Below the pieces are notes generated by a model. The model did no database searches and had not been told where the DNA came from. It was given only the letters and a program-made list of their open reading frames with translations. A program made the translations under genes and the position numbers. 64,000 bases of DNA, taken from positions 654,795,276-654,859,275 of the forward strand of contig NC_133666.1 in the NCBI RefSeq assembly GCF_037893015.1, given 5' to 3'. Positions 24,747 to 36,936 of this stretch are shown piece after piece. The DNA is from Macrotis lagotis. Lineage: Eukaryota > Chordata > Mammalia > Peramelemorphia > Peramelidae. How positions within the stretch are numbered: the first letter of the stretch is position 1; the number at the start of each line of letters is the position of its first letter.

Positions 24747-25520
24747 TTTATTTAGAGTATCTTATTGCAAAATTTGGGTTAAGTATTTGGTCATAGTCTC
24801 TGTGTCATCTTCTGGCCCTCTCATGTCATCTGTGGCTTCTGTAAAACTCCCCCAAAATTCCCCATTTCATTTCTTATCCCAATCCTTGATTTATTGAAAT
24901 TGCGATAGGGTAAGTCATGATGTGGAAGAGACAACTGTACTATTTTCAAGAAGCGTCCATCTTCTCAACTTTAAAAAAAACCTCAGTTTTCCAAATTCTT
25001 GTTCAAAAAGTATTTATAACAAATAGATTTATAAATAAGGAATTGGATTCAGGATTTTGGAAACAGTCCCTAACCTCTTAGGAATGCCAGATACTGAGGT
25101 GGGAGAGTATTCAAATCACCCTTGAGAATGACTTTTCACTCTTTCCACAACAACCTCCTTCTTTTTTCTCATGGTCTAAGGCACTAAATAGACAATTCAG
25201 TGAATAAGGATAAAGGGAGGATACGAACCTTAACTAAACTGGGTTGACTCCAACCTCAGACTGGAAAGAGAAAACCAGCCAAAAGAGACAGGTGTGGCTG
25301 TCTCTGAATTCCAGGATTAAACTAATCCCACCATGAAGAACCCCACCCTTATTCCACAGGCCTAGGACTACTTCCCTAACCTGTCTAAGGGCTTCCCTCA
25401 CACCCCACCTTCCTCTTGATTTTTGCCTTTTCTCCTTATGGTGTGTGTGTGTCCCCTTCCCCAGTTTTAAACTCTCCAAGTGAGGTTTCCCAAACTGATG
25501 AAATTCCTAGGGACCCTTTT
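24747..25520 (-). other. LRRC8E: LRRC8E 3' untranslated region (probable)
   Basis: Minus-strand AATAAA signals lie at 24895-24890 and 24752-24747, giving a 3'UTR of about 0.6-0.8 kb after the stop codon. No other gene is seen between. Which signal is used cannot be told from sequence. Confidence 0.45.
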
Positions 25521-28375
25521 TTACTCCTCCTCCATCTTCTCCCGCACTTCAGCAGAGAGTCCCTCATACAGGGCCTCCTCTACCAGCAGCCCTGATTTTT
25601 TGAGTGCCCCACAGTTACCAAGTTCTTCAGGTAAAGCCTCTAGCCGGTTACCCTTGAGTTCTAGCTTGCTGAGGGCGTGCAGGGCAGCCACTCGAGGAGA
25701 GAGCTGGCTTAGATGATTGTAACCCACCAGGAGCGTCCTCAGCTTTTGGCAGAAGAAGAGTTCATCTGGGAGACCCTCCAAAGCATTGTAGGAAACTGCA
25801 AGATGTTGCAAGTTTTGGAGGATGCTCACCTCTTGGGGCAAGGAGCGAAGGCCGTTGTGAGAAATGTCAAGCAGGCGGAGGTTGGTACAGAAGCAGAGCT
25901 GGGGTGGCAGGGTCTCCAACTTGTTGTGACTGAGATACAACTGTTCCAAACCCTTAAGTTTGCGAATGTGTTCCGGGACATAGGCAATCTGGTTATGCCA
26001 CAACTTGAGTGTGACCAACTTGCGACAGTGCTGGAAGCTTAGGATCTCCTCAATGGAGCGGAGATGGTTGTCCTTCAGGTCTAGCTCCTGTAGCGCAGTC
26101 AAACTAAAGACAGCATGGGGTATCCTCTCCAGCCCACAGCCCACCAGCTCCAACTCCCTCAGTGCTGTTAGCTTCTTCAGTCCATTAAGGGTCAGCAACC
26201 GTACCCCATCATTATAGAGGCTGAGCCGCTGGAGATGACCAGCCACGTCAGTCACACTGGGGGGTACTTTGCCTGCGTTGCTTCTCAGGGAGAGGCTCTT
26301 GAGTAGCTTCAGTTCTTTGAGGCTCTCTAGATTAGCTGCCCGGCTAAGTTCTGCAGGAAAAAGACCCTCGAGATGGAGCTCTTCCAGGCTCCGTAGCCCA
26401 AACACCCAGAGGGGCACTTCACGCAACTCCTCACATTTCACCCTTACCACTTTGAGTCGGTCCCTCAAGAAGACAAAGGAGGAGAAGGGGAGTTTGGCAG
26501 GGGAGTGGAGCAGGCTGAGCTCTTCTAACTGGACCAGCTGGGAGAGGGTTGGAGGAAAGGTGATGTCACAGATGGCCTCCAGTTTGAGGGCCTCTATCTC
26601 GCTCAGCTCAAACACCGTATCTGGTAGACCAGGCAGCATGCAGAGTGCCAGCTCTAGCCGTCCTCTTCCATTGCGCTGGAGCTTCTGGCGCAGTTTTTCT
26701 GGTGTCCATTCATGGTTGAGGTTGAGTTGCTTGAGCCGGCTTTCACTGACCTCAGAGAGGAAGACAGCAAAGCGTTTGGAATAAAGCGAGTCATATTGGT
26801 CAATGAGGTGGAGCATGAAGGCAAAGTCGTTCTTGACATCCGGGATATCCCCCATTCCTGTCTCCTCTCTCACTGAACAGAAAGAATACTCCTTGAGGGG
26901 TCGGTGGAAGAGCCAGTAGAGTGTATAGAGGCAAGTAAGACCATAGACACACACAAAAGAGATGTAGCAGAAGGCCAGCTTGGCAAAGAGGTGAGCCTTT
27001 GTGTGGTTACAACAGAAGTTGGCATACCCTGTGACTTCTGCTGTCTCCACCTGACAGGCTACCAAGAAACTAATCTTCTCCACATAGATGACATTATAGA
27101 TCAGAATAGCCAGAAACTTGCATACTTTGAGCACTGTCTGACGGATGTACATGGAATATAAGATGTCACCCTCTTCCACATGCACGCGGAACTTTTTAAC
27201 CTTTTCAAACAGGGCTTTGGCCTGCTCCCCCTCCTTTTTGTCCAATAGAGTGACAGCTGGTGGCTCCATCACCACCTTCTCTGGCTCTGTCAGCACCTTT
27301 TCTGTCTCACCTGCCTTTCCAGACCCAACTGCTGTAGCTGTTACCCGTCCAGAGGTCCCTTTGTGGTTCTCACCAGAAACCTCGGACAGGGCCCGAGTCG
27401 TCCATGGTGAGTCAAAGCATTTGCCCAGGATAGAAATGAAGTGCTCAATCTTGGAACTGGTTCCAGGAAACTTGAACCAGAAACTTGTGCAGACCATGAA
27501 GATGAGCGTGTGGATGACAACCAGGTAGGGGAAGTACTTGGCATACCAATGGAGCGCAGTCTCATAGCAGAGTTGGTTGATGAAGCTATACTGTTGTAAG
27601 TCTAGGTTGTTCTTGAGACCACTGAGCTCCCGAAGGTCCTCTGTACCCCCAGAGATCCCCCTGGGCAGCTCCCCACATGGTGTGTCTGATAGATTCTCCC
27701 GGGGTACGTGGCTTGGCAGACAGATGATCTTGTCCTGAGTCACCTGGGGATAGGGGAGATAGGAAAAGAAAGAATGAAAAATGCCCAGAGAGGCTGATGG
27801 GAAAAGCCTGGCATCTAGTCCTGCCTTGCTGGCTAGAATCACTGTAAAGCCTCAGTTTCTCATACTGTAAATATAGTCCTTCCCTTGTTTGGCTCTCACT
27901 TCAGGGATTTTACAAAACATGCAATTAAAGTGCTCCATAAATTTAAGGAATTATTGGAGTGGTGATACTCCTAATCACATGTAGGTTTGCCAAGTCTTTA
28001 GCACTGGCCCAGGTTTGGGTTCTGGCCTCTATGGGAATCATATAGACAGGAGAGATGATCTCTCTCATCTCTTCAGTTCAACCTTACACCACCTTGGCCT
28101 TGACAACTGTGTTTCCATTCCCTCTTTCTCCACAGTATGGAATCCTCTCTCCCTTCCACCAAGATCCACCCCAAGCCCAACTTTAGGGTTTTCCACTTTT
28201 CTTTTCATGGTCTGTCCAGAGGGCTCTGGACCCTCACCTGCAGAGTACAGCCAAAGACCCCAATCATGAGCATGGCCACAGTGATATATTCAGCCAGCAC
28301 ATCCCACCACGGCTTTAGCACTTTGAATGCTGGCTGTTGTTCTGTGAATTGCTTGAATTCGGCCACTGGGATCAT
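25521..28375 (-). CDS. LRRC8E: Volume-regulated anion channel subunit LRRC8E, 2 coding exons
   Basis: LRRC8E joins LRRC8A in plasma-membrane hexamers that pass chloride, osmolytes and small organic molecules when cells swell. Coding exons are 28375-28238 (46 codons, [10 protein letters not shown] to GCTLQ, phase 0) and 27743-25521, giving 786 residues, close to the human length. The pannexin-like N-terminal part has four membrane segments: about residues 23-46, 117-136, then one around [14 protein letters not shown], and one around [14 protein letters not shown]. Extracellular-loop cysteines include C54, C69 and C105. The C-terminal half is a run of leucine-rich repeats (for example [14 protein letters not shown] and [15 protein letters not shown]), ending EVREKMEEE. 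The frame is intact, with no stops or shifts. It lies on the same strand as MAP2K7, as in human. The long second exon is typical of the LRRC8 family. Confidence 0.96.
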
Positions 28376-30421
28376 CCTGCCTCTGGAGGAATTATAGAAT
28401 GTCAGAATTGGGATCACCTCTAAAGGTCCTTTTACAGAAGAAACAAAGGCCAATGTAAAGGAAAGGACTTGACCAAGATCCTACCGCTAAAACTTAGTGT
28501 TTCTGACCACTGCTTTAGTTCCATTATACTGTTGCCTGAGAATAAACCAAGGTGCTTGGGGTGTGGGGAGAGGGCAAGGAAAGGGCCCTCTACCCAGTCA
28601 CTGGCTTGCCTTCTGCCTCCAAGATCTCCCCTGCACACCCTGATGCCTTCTCAGACCCTTCCCCTGGTTCAATTCTAATTCTCTCATATTCTCAGTACAC
28701 CTCCTCTCAGTTAGTTTCTCCTCCCCACCCTCTTTCTCTTCCTTTTCTCCCAGAATCCAAGGAGCAGAGCAGGCTTTAAACAAACACCACTCCCTCCCTG
28801 GGACCCAAGCAGCCAACTAGCCCTCATCTCATTCCCAGGAAAGTGCAGACTCTTAATTCTCCCCAACTACTGCCATAAACTGCCTCAGACCTGAAGGAGC
28901 TGGGGATACTCCTGTCTCTCAGACCCTGGATCCCCATTCTAGGTTTTCTAGGGGTGGGAATGAAGCCGTCTACCTCCACCCCCACCCCATGGGGGCACTC
29001 CCCATGCCACCTCCAACCCACTGCCACCTCCAACCGGAAAAGCCGGCTAGTGCCTGGCTCTGGTTACCAGGGCCCCAGGGGCAGGGAGTGGAAGAGTTGA
29101 ACAGGGGCGGGTCAATTGGACCTTAGTGGTGGGGGTGGCTGAGCTCCTTGAGGGGCAGGGGCTCTTTGATGGGAAGTGAAAAACAGAAACCTGAATGCTG
29201 GGAAGGAAAAAGGGAAGGATACCTGACTTAGAAAAGGAAATGACTAGGGGATCAAGGAATGGGAACCCTGGATCCTAGCTGAGAAGGGAAGGAGAGAAAG
29301 GATAAGGAAGCAGCCACTAGGTCTTCCTTGTCTCTCTGTCCCTGGGTGTCCTTGCAGACCAACCTACTTTGTTAAATGAGGGAGTTGGATTAGACCATTT
29401 ATTTCTAAGGTCTGTTACAACTCTGATCTAAGGCTATGGTTATTATCTTGGGCCCTGGGGAGACACAGGAAGCCAGGCGTGGGGTGAAGGACTGGATCAA
29501 GGCCAGACACCACCTACTATAGTATTTGGACTGGCTCCTTGCTCTCTGAAATTAGCCTCCTTCCTTACCCCACTCTCTCCCTCAGTGTCCCCTAGCCCTA
29601 GGAAGGAAGGGAAGCAAGACCACCTGGAAACATGCTTGGGTAGAGAGCCTCAGGGGTGTGACATACAGAAAAAACTGGGTCAGAGAAGGACCCAAAAAGA
29701 TGAAACCCATGTATCTAGGAGTTTCCAGGTCAAGAGGAACTAGTCAAGGAAGAGGGTTCCCCAGTCTCAAGTGCTCTCCCCTTTAGGGAACAGCAGAGAA
29801 TAGACTCCAGGATCCATCTCCTCTAGCCTTCCTGTCTCTCCTATTACAGAAGTTGCCCCCTAGCCCTGATAATCACAGCTCATCTTGACCTGAGCCTCTT
29901 ATCATTATTCCTGCTTTCACCTCTACCTCTCTGCTCAGTTCCCACAATATGACAACTTAAATAGAAGCCTGAAGAACCACCTGTAACCCCTATTTACTAG
30001 CTGTGTGATTAGTGCAAATTACTTGCCTCTCTGGGTCTCAATTTCACTGTCTGTTGATGAAAGAATAAGACAAGATTTTCTCTAAGGTCCCTCCTATGGC
30101 TCTCAAAATACTTTACCATCCTGTCCCTGCTCTCTCTGTTCTACATAGCCCTAGGCCCAGAATTTAGTTTGAGAGTTGGAGTTAAAAGACCCTTGGGTTC
30201 CAGATCATGTTTCCACTTTAGACTCCCACCAATTCCCTTTGGAAGGAGCTGATGAAACCCTGCTGATCATTCCCAAACCCCAGCCAGTATCACACTGGTG
30301 TTTCCAGTCTCTCAGCCTGGCAGGCTCTTGGACAGAAACAGTATCTGGGATGCTAAGGCTAGGGATCCGACCCTTAGGTCTAGGTCCTCACAGATCAGTC
30401 TGCCCTACCAACCCAGACAGA

Positions 30422-30423
30422 CA

Positions 30424-30455
<32 letters not shown>
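30422..30455. repeat. (CA)n microsatellite
   Basis: An uninterrupted CA run, the first of three CA arrays within 450 bp. Confidence 0.95.
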
Positions 30456-30456
<1 letters not shown>

Positions 30457-30647
30457 CATGCCCATGTGCATGATGGTGCATCCTCCAGAAGAGGCAGGCT
30501 CATACTTGTCTTGATTCATACAGTCCCTACATTCACATGCACACATCTACCAGGACATCCTGACTCACATTCTGACACACACACACACTCATGCTGACAC
30601 ACCCAAAGTTAAGAGTCAGAGACTCAGTTCTGTACAGGGTAGCCAAG

Positions 30648-30648
<1 letters not shown>

Positions 30649-30691
<43 letters not shown>
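30649..30691. repeat. (CA)n microsatellite
   Basis: About 21 CA units, the second of the cluster. Confidence 0.95.
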
Positions 30692-30693
<2 letters not shown>

Positions 30694-30817
30694 CTTCACA
30701 GTTGGTGATATCGGCCCATACTGGTACAGACTCACTCAGACACGCCCACACCTATGCTTGCTTGTGGCACATGAAAACATACAGACAGAAACATCCACAT
30801 GACTGTAGGCTGCTCAG

Positions 30818-30852
30818 CATACACACATACACACACACACACACACACACAT
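30818..30852. repeat. (CA)n microsatellite with short AT end
   Basis: The third CA array of the cluster, ending in ATATAT. Confidence 0.9.
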
Positions 30853-30999
30853 ATATGGGCCTATTCATGATAACAGAAAAGTGTGAGTGTGTTTGCACAG
30901 AAGTACCCTTTGCTGCGATGATATAAGCCTGGGGGTCCCCTTGGTGCTCTCCCCTTACATAGTCACTCTCCTTGTCCTAGAATCCTTTGCTAGCCATCT

Positions 31000-31460
31000 C
31001 TAGTGACAATTCTTTCAAACCCCCACAAGTTGACTCCTCCTACCCTTCCAACTTTATTTCATAGGACTTCCTTCCCAGAGATCAGTTGTTGCCAAACTGG
31101 ACTACTGTCAGTTCTCTATCCTACATGATCAAAATGCTGCTTCACAACATTCATTCACACAAGGACACACCTGGAAGACCTTTCCTCCTCAGCCTCATGA
31201 CCCTAAAATCTTGACTTCCTTCAAGATTCAACCTTCTCCTTAAAACCTTCCTGGATTCTGCCTCACTGTTCCATTTTCTTCATATTACATATATATATAT
31301 ACATATATATATATATATGTAATTATATTTGTGTTCACATTGTATCCCCCCAAATAGAATAGAGACTCATTGAGAACAATGACTATTTCTCAATAGCCTC
31401 CAGTCCCTAAGAGTGCCAAGACTTAGTAGGTGCTTAATACATGTTGAATTGTTTTGTCTT
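31000..31460 (+). mobile_element. L2-like 3' end with AT repeat inside
   Basis: ACCTGGAAGACCTTTCCTCC and the end TAGTAGGTGCTTAATACATG follow the L2 3' region. An AT-rich simple repeat at about 31289-31320 interrupts it. Confidence 0.5.
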
Positions 31461-32599
31461 CAAAGAAGATCATCATGGAATCATTTGTTAAACACCTAAT
31501 TATGTCTGTCACTATTAAGTCTCAGTTTCCACAGTCAACATCAAGTCTTTTCCTGGCCTCCAACCCACAAAGGATGAACAACAGCAATAATACACTCCTC
31601 TCCCGTCCTCACCAAAAAAAAAAAAAAAACACCACCCAACCCAAAACAGCAAAAACCCTAAACCAAACTTACCACATATCAGCTTTGGTCACAAAGCCCT
31701 CATTTTCTGCCCCAGTTCATACCAGTGAAAATGTTAGAAAAGTACTCCAGAAAAACAAATACTGAGGAAAAATCACAATTCCCGTCATGTATGTCAAGCA
31801 CACAATCAGATAGACAATCACAGGCAGATAAACTCTTTCTTATGCTTAGTTATTCATTACAGGCTCACACAGAAACAATAGTCTGCCCAGAGAAATTCTC
31901 CCCAGCCCACCAGTTTCTCTTATATATTGACATACACAATCCTAGTCACAAACCCAGAAAGTTACAGGCAAACCCAGGAATAGATGAACAGCATCAGACA
32001 CAAAAGCCATTATAGAGAGATGGACACAATGACACCCTTTCTACCCACCCCTAGATAGACAATCCCAGACAGAGACCCAAACACCCAAATGCAGAGTGGC
32101 ATATAGAATCACAGACAGATGGGAATTGTCATTATCTCTGTCTTTAATTCTAACTTTGTTGTCCCAAACCTATCATTAAGCCCCCATAGACACATGACTG
32201 TCTCCACATGCTAGGATGTTGTCTCAAAAAGATTCTGGTGGAAGGGCCAAGAAGAAGAGACCTCTATATGCTGAGCTCTCAAGTGATGGGAACATTGACC
32301 TCTGGTCTACAGTGATTTCAGACAATCCAAGCAGACTCTGGACCCTCAAGAGAGATCTGATATTCCTTCATCAGAACTTCATTCCTCTGGAGACATTTAA
32401 TCCTGTCTAAATGCCAATATGTGGGAAGGTCCCATAGACAGTCATTTCAAACACTGACTCCTTTGTGGTAGAGATTTATTTACTCATTTCCTAAGATCAG
32501 ATAAGTAAGGGAAGAGCCCCAGATGCCTGGACAAAGAGTAGGTAGGGGGCAGGAAGGCCACAGAAAAGAAAGGCGAAGGGACCTTTTCACTCCCTTATA

Positions 32600-33080
32600 C
32601 TGACAATGATCTCCTGACAAGCTTCCCTTCTTTTCTCTTCCCTCACCTTCAGAAGATATTTCCTATATCTTTCCCGTATCTACCAGGTATCTTCCTAAAG
32701 TCCAGGTCTGACCAGGTCCTTGCCCTGACTTTCCATGGTGTTCCCCAGTCTAGAGGGGGGAAAGGACCCTTAAAAATGCCCTGTTAACTAGTCCCAATCC
32801 ACCTGTACAATCCCCTCTTTCTCTGCTCCATGGATCCTATCCCCCAACCTTTGCTCTGTCACTCCCTTTCCCAATTGTCCTCTCCTCTTTTATTGTCCTG
32901 CAAATCCTCTCCAACTTGGTCTTTCAGTAAAAGCTCTCCTCAGGTCTCACCTATGAGAAGCCTTCCCGGACCACTCCAGCCCCTTCTGAGTAAATAGCAC
33001 CTACCTATTCTGGCTTGAGACTTCTGCCCTATAATCCCGGATTCATTTATAGATTCGTTTTCATCATCCTTGGGGGAAGG
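32600..33080 (+). mobile_element. L2-like fragment
   Basis: TCTTCCTAAAGTCCAGGTCT and AGAAGCCTTCCCGGACCACT are typical of the L2 3' coding part; it is diverged. Confidence 0.45.
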
Positions 33081-33567
33081 AGATTGGAAGTCCCTAGAAG
33101 TCAGACCCTCTTATATTTGCCAATTGCCCAAGTCACTGACTAGTCCAAGCAAAGGGATAATGAAGTGCCCAGATGCTCAGAAGGCCAGAGGATCTCAAAG
33201 CTGACGGGAGAGAGAGAAATCAAAAATCAAGTGGATTTGAGATCTTGAAACTGGCATCTCAGGCCAGGGTCTGTGGGGATAGGGGCTCAAGGTAGAAGAG
33301 ATCTGGGCTGGGAGGGATCCCCAAATAGGTCTGCCCTCAGCTGTTTTTCTCTCTGAGTCCCCCTCTCAGCTCAAGGGCGCAGCCTCGATGGCACCAACAG
33401 TGGATCTGGCTCTCAGCACTGTACTAGGACAGATTGCATGTTCTAGCATTCACAGCCCTCCTTCCCATCAGATCTTCCTGGGGGGGGTGGGGGTGGAATA
33501 ATCCCAATCTCCCCCAATAGAGCCCCACCCTCTGCCAAGATCCTCTCTCCAAACTCCTCGTTTTCCA

Positions 33568-34250
33568 GGTCCAGATCCCCCAGCCCTCAGGACAGAGCTC
33601 CGTCTCCCCTCAGCGCCCCCTCCCAGGAGAGGGCCAGCTCCCTCCCTCCGCCTTCTCCGGACAGATTCCGAGCTCCTGGTCCGGAATCCCCTAGCTCTCA
33701 GGACAGAGCTCCTTCTCCCCGCAGGTCCCCCTCCTAGTAGAGGGAGAACTCCCTCCACCTTCTCGGGACAGATCCCGGCCTCCCGGCCAGATCCCACAGC
33801 CCTCCGGACGGATCCCGAACCTCGGAGGAGGTCCCTCTCCCGGCCAGATCCCCCTGCCCTCCGGACAGATCCCGACCCTCGGAGGAGGTCCCTCTCCCGG
33901 CCAGATCCCCCTGCCCTCCGGACAGATCCCGATCCTCGGAGGAGGTCCCTCTCCCGGCCAGATCCCCCTGCCCTCCGGACAGATCCCGATCCTCGGAGGA
34001 GGTCCCTCTCCCGGCCAGATCCCCCTGCCCTCCGGACAGATCCCGACCCTCGGAGGAGGTCCCTCTCCCGGCCAGATCCCCCAGCCCTCCGGACAGATCC
34101 CGACCCTCGGAGGAGGTCCCTCTCCCGGCCAGATCCCCCAGCCCTCCGGACAGAGCTCCTTCTCCCTACAGGTCCCCCGTTCTTAGAGCGACAACTCCCT
34201 CCCTCCAACTTGTCGGGACCGCTCCCGAGCTCCTGGTCCAGACCCCTGTC
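33568..34250. repeat. Nested minisatellite: 57-bp units inside a roughly 108-bp higher-order repeat
   Basis: Units starting GGTCCAGATCCCC or variants begin at 33568, 33678, 33785, 34127 and 34235. Spacings are 110, 107, 342 and 108 bp. The 342-bp interval is exactly 6 x 57: six near-identical units containing GGAGGAGGTCCCTCTCCCGG. A long minus-strand open frame here with a 19-residue period is a by-product of 57 being divisible by three. It lies just downstream (minus strand) of the putative LRRC8E first exon. Confidence 0.9.
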
Positions 34251-34640
34251 CTCGGATCCGAGCTGCCCCGGGGCCAGACCCGGCTCGCCTCACCCGCTCC
34301 GGGCCGGCTCTCCCGGAATGCGCTCGGGTCTCCTGCGGACGTCCCCAGCCGCCCCGGGGCCAGGCGGGTGAGTCAAGTCGGGCGTGGCCGCTGGAGTTAA
34401 GGAGCCCCGGCCGCCCCGCCCACCTGGGCCCGCCCCTCACCCCAGCCCTACCCAGTCCCGAGACGGGCCGGAAAGGGAAACTGAGGCGGAGGGGGGCTCT
34501 CTGCTCCTGGCTGGCCGTGGGGACCGCACGCGAGGCTGGGGAGGCTTCTAGGCTGGACAACGGAACTGGGGGTGGCAAAGTGGGTTCTCTGGGGATGGAG
34601 CCAGTCATTTGGGGGTCAGTCTCCAAGGAGGCTAGACCAC
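34180..34640 (-). promoter_or_regulatory. LRRC8E: CpG island, probable LRRC8E promoter and non-coding first exon
   Basis: GC-rich, CpG-dense DNA with GGGGCGGG-type boxes lies upstream of LRRC8E on its strand. On the minus strand a good donor, GAGCGG|GTGAGGC, places a possible exon end at 34294. No ATG-led coding frame matching LRRC8E precedes it, so the exon would be 5'UTR. Its transcription start is unknown. Confidence 0.4.
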
Positions 34641-35792
34641 GTTCCTGGCCCGCCTAGCAGCGGGTCACCCGGGGAAACTGAACCTTAGCTATGTAGCGGC
34701 CACTCAGAGAGGAGAGAGGACTCGGCCTCCCTAGCACCCAGCTGCCTAACATTTCCTTCTCTGCTTTCCCAGGTGGGCAATTCTGGTTAATTGAGGGGGA
34801 AACTAGGAGGGTCCTTAAAGCATTTCCCTAGCAGCCAATCAACCCCCAAACCAACACACAAAGGGAATATTAATCAGGGAGTCAGCACCAAGAGAGTCCA
34901 GCCGGTCCCCTATGGGGCCAATAACAGCAGGCAAACCAGCTAACCAGCCCAAGGGGGTTTCACTCCTTTCCCGTCAACCCTTTAGGGTCACAGGTCGGGG
35001 CTGGATAGGCAGGTTCTGCATTAAAATTGGGGAAGAGAAAATGTAGGATCTTAAAAGGCTAGTTTAAGCCCCCCCAGGGCTGAAAGAAGGTCAAATAGAG
35101 AGAGGAGCTCAGACCAGTGTATTTGGAGATACAGAGATGGGAGTTATTGATAAGAGGGCCTTGCAGTCTTTCCTTGAATCGGTGGAAGCAGACATTCAAG
35201 TATTCTTCCATTCCCTTTCTTCCCTCTGACCAGTGGAGTCTCTGTTATGACCAGCAGGGAGACCAGGGGCGGGTTTAAAGGAAGGTTCCTCAGGCACTGG
35301 ACCCCAAACAGAGTTGAACTAAAAGGGATTCTGGGTCTACTTAGTTTTTCTCAAACTATATCTATATCCCCTATCTGTCCATAAAGAGGGTTTAGCTGGC
35401 TGAATGGAGAGTTAACCAAGAGCTCATCTTGGGGGATTAGCACATTCAGGTCAAATGAGCTGAGGCAAGGAGGTCAGCCCTTTGAGGCTTTGCCTTTCCT
35501 GAGATTTTGTGACTTCCAGGCCAGCAGTTCTCTTTTCTCATCTCTCTTCCATTTAACCATTTCTGCTTCCTTTCTCCCCTCTTCCCCCATTAAAAATAAA
35601 GAAGCTGGAGAAGCTTAGGAAATACCTAGACACATGGACATTTGAGATCTCCACTGCACTCCCCTTCTCTCATCTGATGTTGCCACCCTCTAGTGCAGGC
35701 TCTCATCACCTCAAGCCTTGATTACTGCAATAGTCTTCTTGGGGAGGGGGGGGTGTCTAGTCTACCTGCCTCAAATACCTCCTCTTAAGGGC

Positions 35793-36103
35793 AACTAGGT
35801 GGTGCAGCGGATAGAACATTGACTTTGAAGTTTGGAGGACAGGAGTTTGAATCCAGCCTCAGATGCTTGATACTAGCTGTGTGACCTTGGACAAGTCACT
35901 TAACCCTGAATGCCTCATATCCAGGACCATCTCCAGTTGTCCTGATTCCTATCTGGCCACTGGACCCAGATGGTTCTGGAGGAGAAAGTGAGGTTGGTGA
36001 CTTATCACAGCACCCCTCACTCAAATCCAATTCACATGCTCATCATGGCATTACTTCCCTGATGTCATGGTCTTCTTCAAGAATGAAGGACAAACATCAT
36101 CTT
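35793..36103 (+). mobile_element. Long-form marsupial MAR1-type SINE
   Basis: It starts GGCAACTAGGTGGTGCAGCG and ends GAATGAAGGACAAACATCAT. The central part includes CACTGGACCCAGATGG. It is the same form as at 48676-48975 (plus) and 17369-17667 (minus). Confidence 0.88.
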
Positions 36104-36295
36104 TCCTCCTTTTAGCACTAATATGATTTTTCTCAAACTTAGGTCTAATCATGTCCCCTCCCTACTCAATAAACCCCAATAGCTCTTTATTGCCTCCAAG
36201 AGCAAATATAAAATTCTTTGTCATTCAAATCTCTTCACAACCTGGCCTCTTCTTTCTTTCCACTTTTTCTTAGACTTTGCTCCCCAACAGATATA

Positions 36296-36493
36296 TTTCT
36301 TTTTTGGTTGAATGTGATTTTTTCAATCATATGCAAAGATAGTTTTCAGCATTCATCTTTGTGTAAACTTTTGAGTTCCGCATTTTTCTCCCTCCCCTCC
36401 TTTCCTTCTCCCTCCCCATGACAGCAAGTAATCTATTATAGATTTAACATGAATAATCATGCCCAACACATACATTTAGATCCAGTAGCAATG
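36296..36493 (-). mobile_element. L1 3'-end fragment
   Basis: GCAAAGATAGTTTTCAGCAT, the pyrimidine tract CTCCCTCCCCTCC, and CATGACAGCAAGTAATCT are the reverse of the marsupial L1 3' end. Confidence 0.65.
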
Positions 36494-36831
36494 GTCTCCT
36501 GACTATCCCACAAACAAGATACTCCATCTCTTGGCTCTAGGCATTTTCTCTGGCTGTTCCACATGCCTCGAATACTCTCCCCCTGCTCAACTACTTTTGA
36601 CTTCCCAGGCTTTCCTTAAGTTCTAATTAGAAGGCTTTTCCAACCCCTCTTAATTCCAATGGCTTCCCTAATTTTTTCCTATTTATCCTGTATACAGCTT
36701 GCTTTGTATATATGAGTTTGCATGTTTTCTCCTCCATTAGATTAAACTCCTTGAGGACAGGAACAATCTTTTGCCTCTTTTTTTGTAAAACTCACATTGC
36801 CTGATACATACTAGACACAGAAATGTTTAGG

Positions 36832-36899
36832 TTTTTAAAATATTTTTTCCAATTATGTGTAAAAATTTTAACCTTTCTTCTTAAAAATTTTGAGTTCCA

Positions 36900-36936
<37 letters not shown>

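Larger units (their letters stand above)
28376..34293. other. LRRC8E 5' intron region
   Basis: Between the first coding exon and the putative promoter island there is no further coding exon. It contains three CA arrays at about 30.4-30.9 kb, L2-like stretches at about 31.0-31.46 and 32.6-33.1 kb, and the minisatellite at 33.57-34.25 kb. A locally GC-rich patch near 28950-29160 might hold an alternative first exon, but I see no decisive signal. Confidence 0.45.
35650..36830 (+). mobile_element. L2 copy carrying two later insertions
   Basis: The L2 3' region runs from about 35650 (GCCTTGATTACTGCAATAGT) through 36160-36290 (AACCCCAATAGCTCTTTATT) to 36830 (CTCCTTGAGGACAGGAACAA). A long-form MAR1 SINE (35793-36103) and an L1 3' fragment (36296-36493) interrupt it. 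The open frame near 36218 is a remnant. Confidence 0.65.

Noticed and set aside
33468-34208. Minus-strand open frame of 246 codons with a 19-residue repeat
   Set aside because: It is explained by the 57-bp minisatellite, which is divisible by three. No match to LRRC8E or any known domain.
36218-36421. Short plus-strand open frames in the 36-48 kb region (for example near 36218, 37209, 43348, 45795)
   Set aside because: They fall inside L2 and reverse-oriented L1 sequence and are repeat remnants, not host genes.
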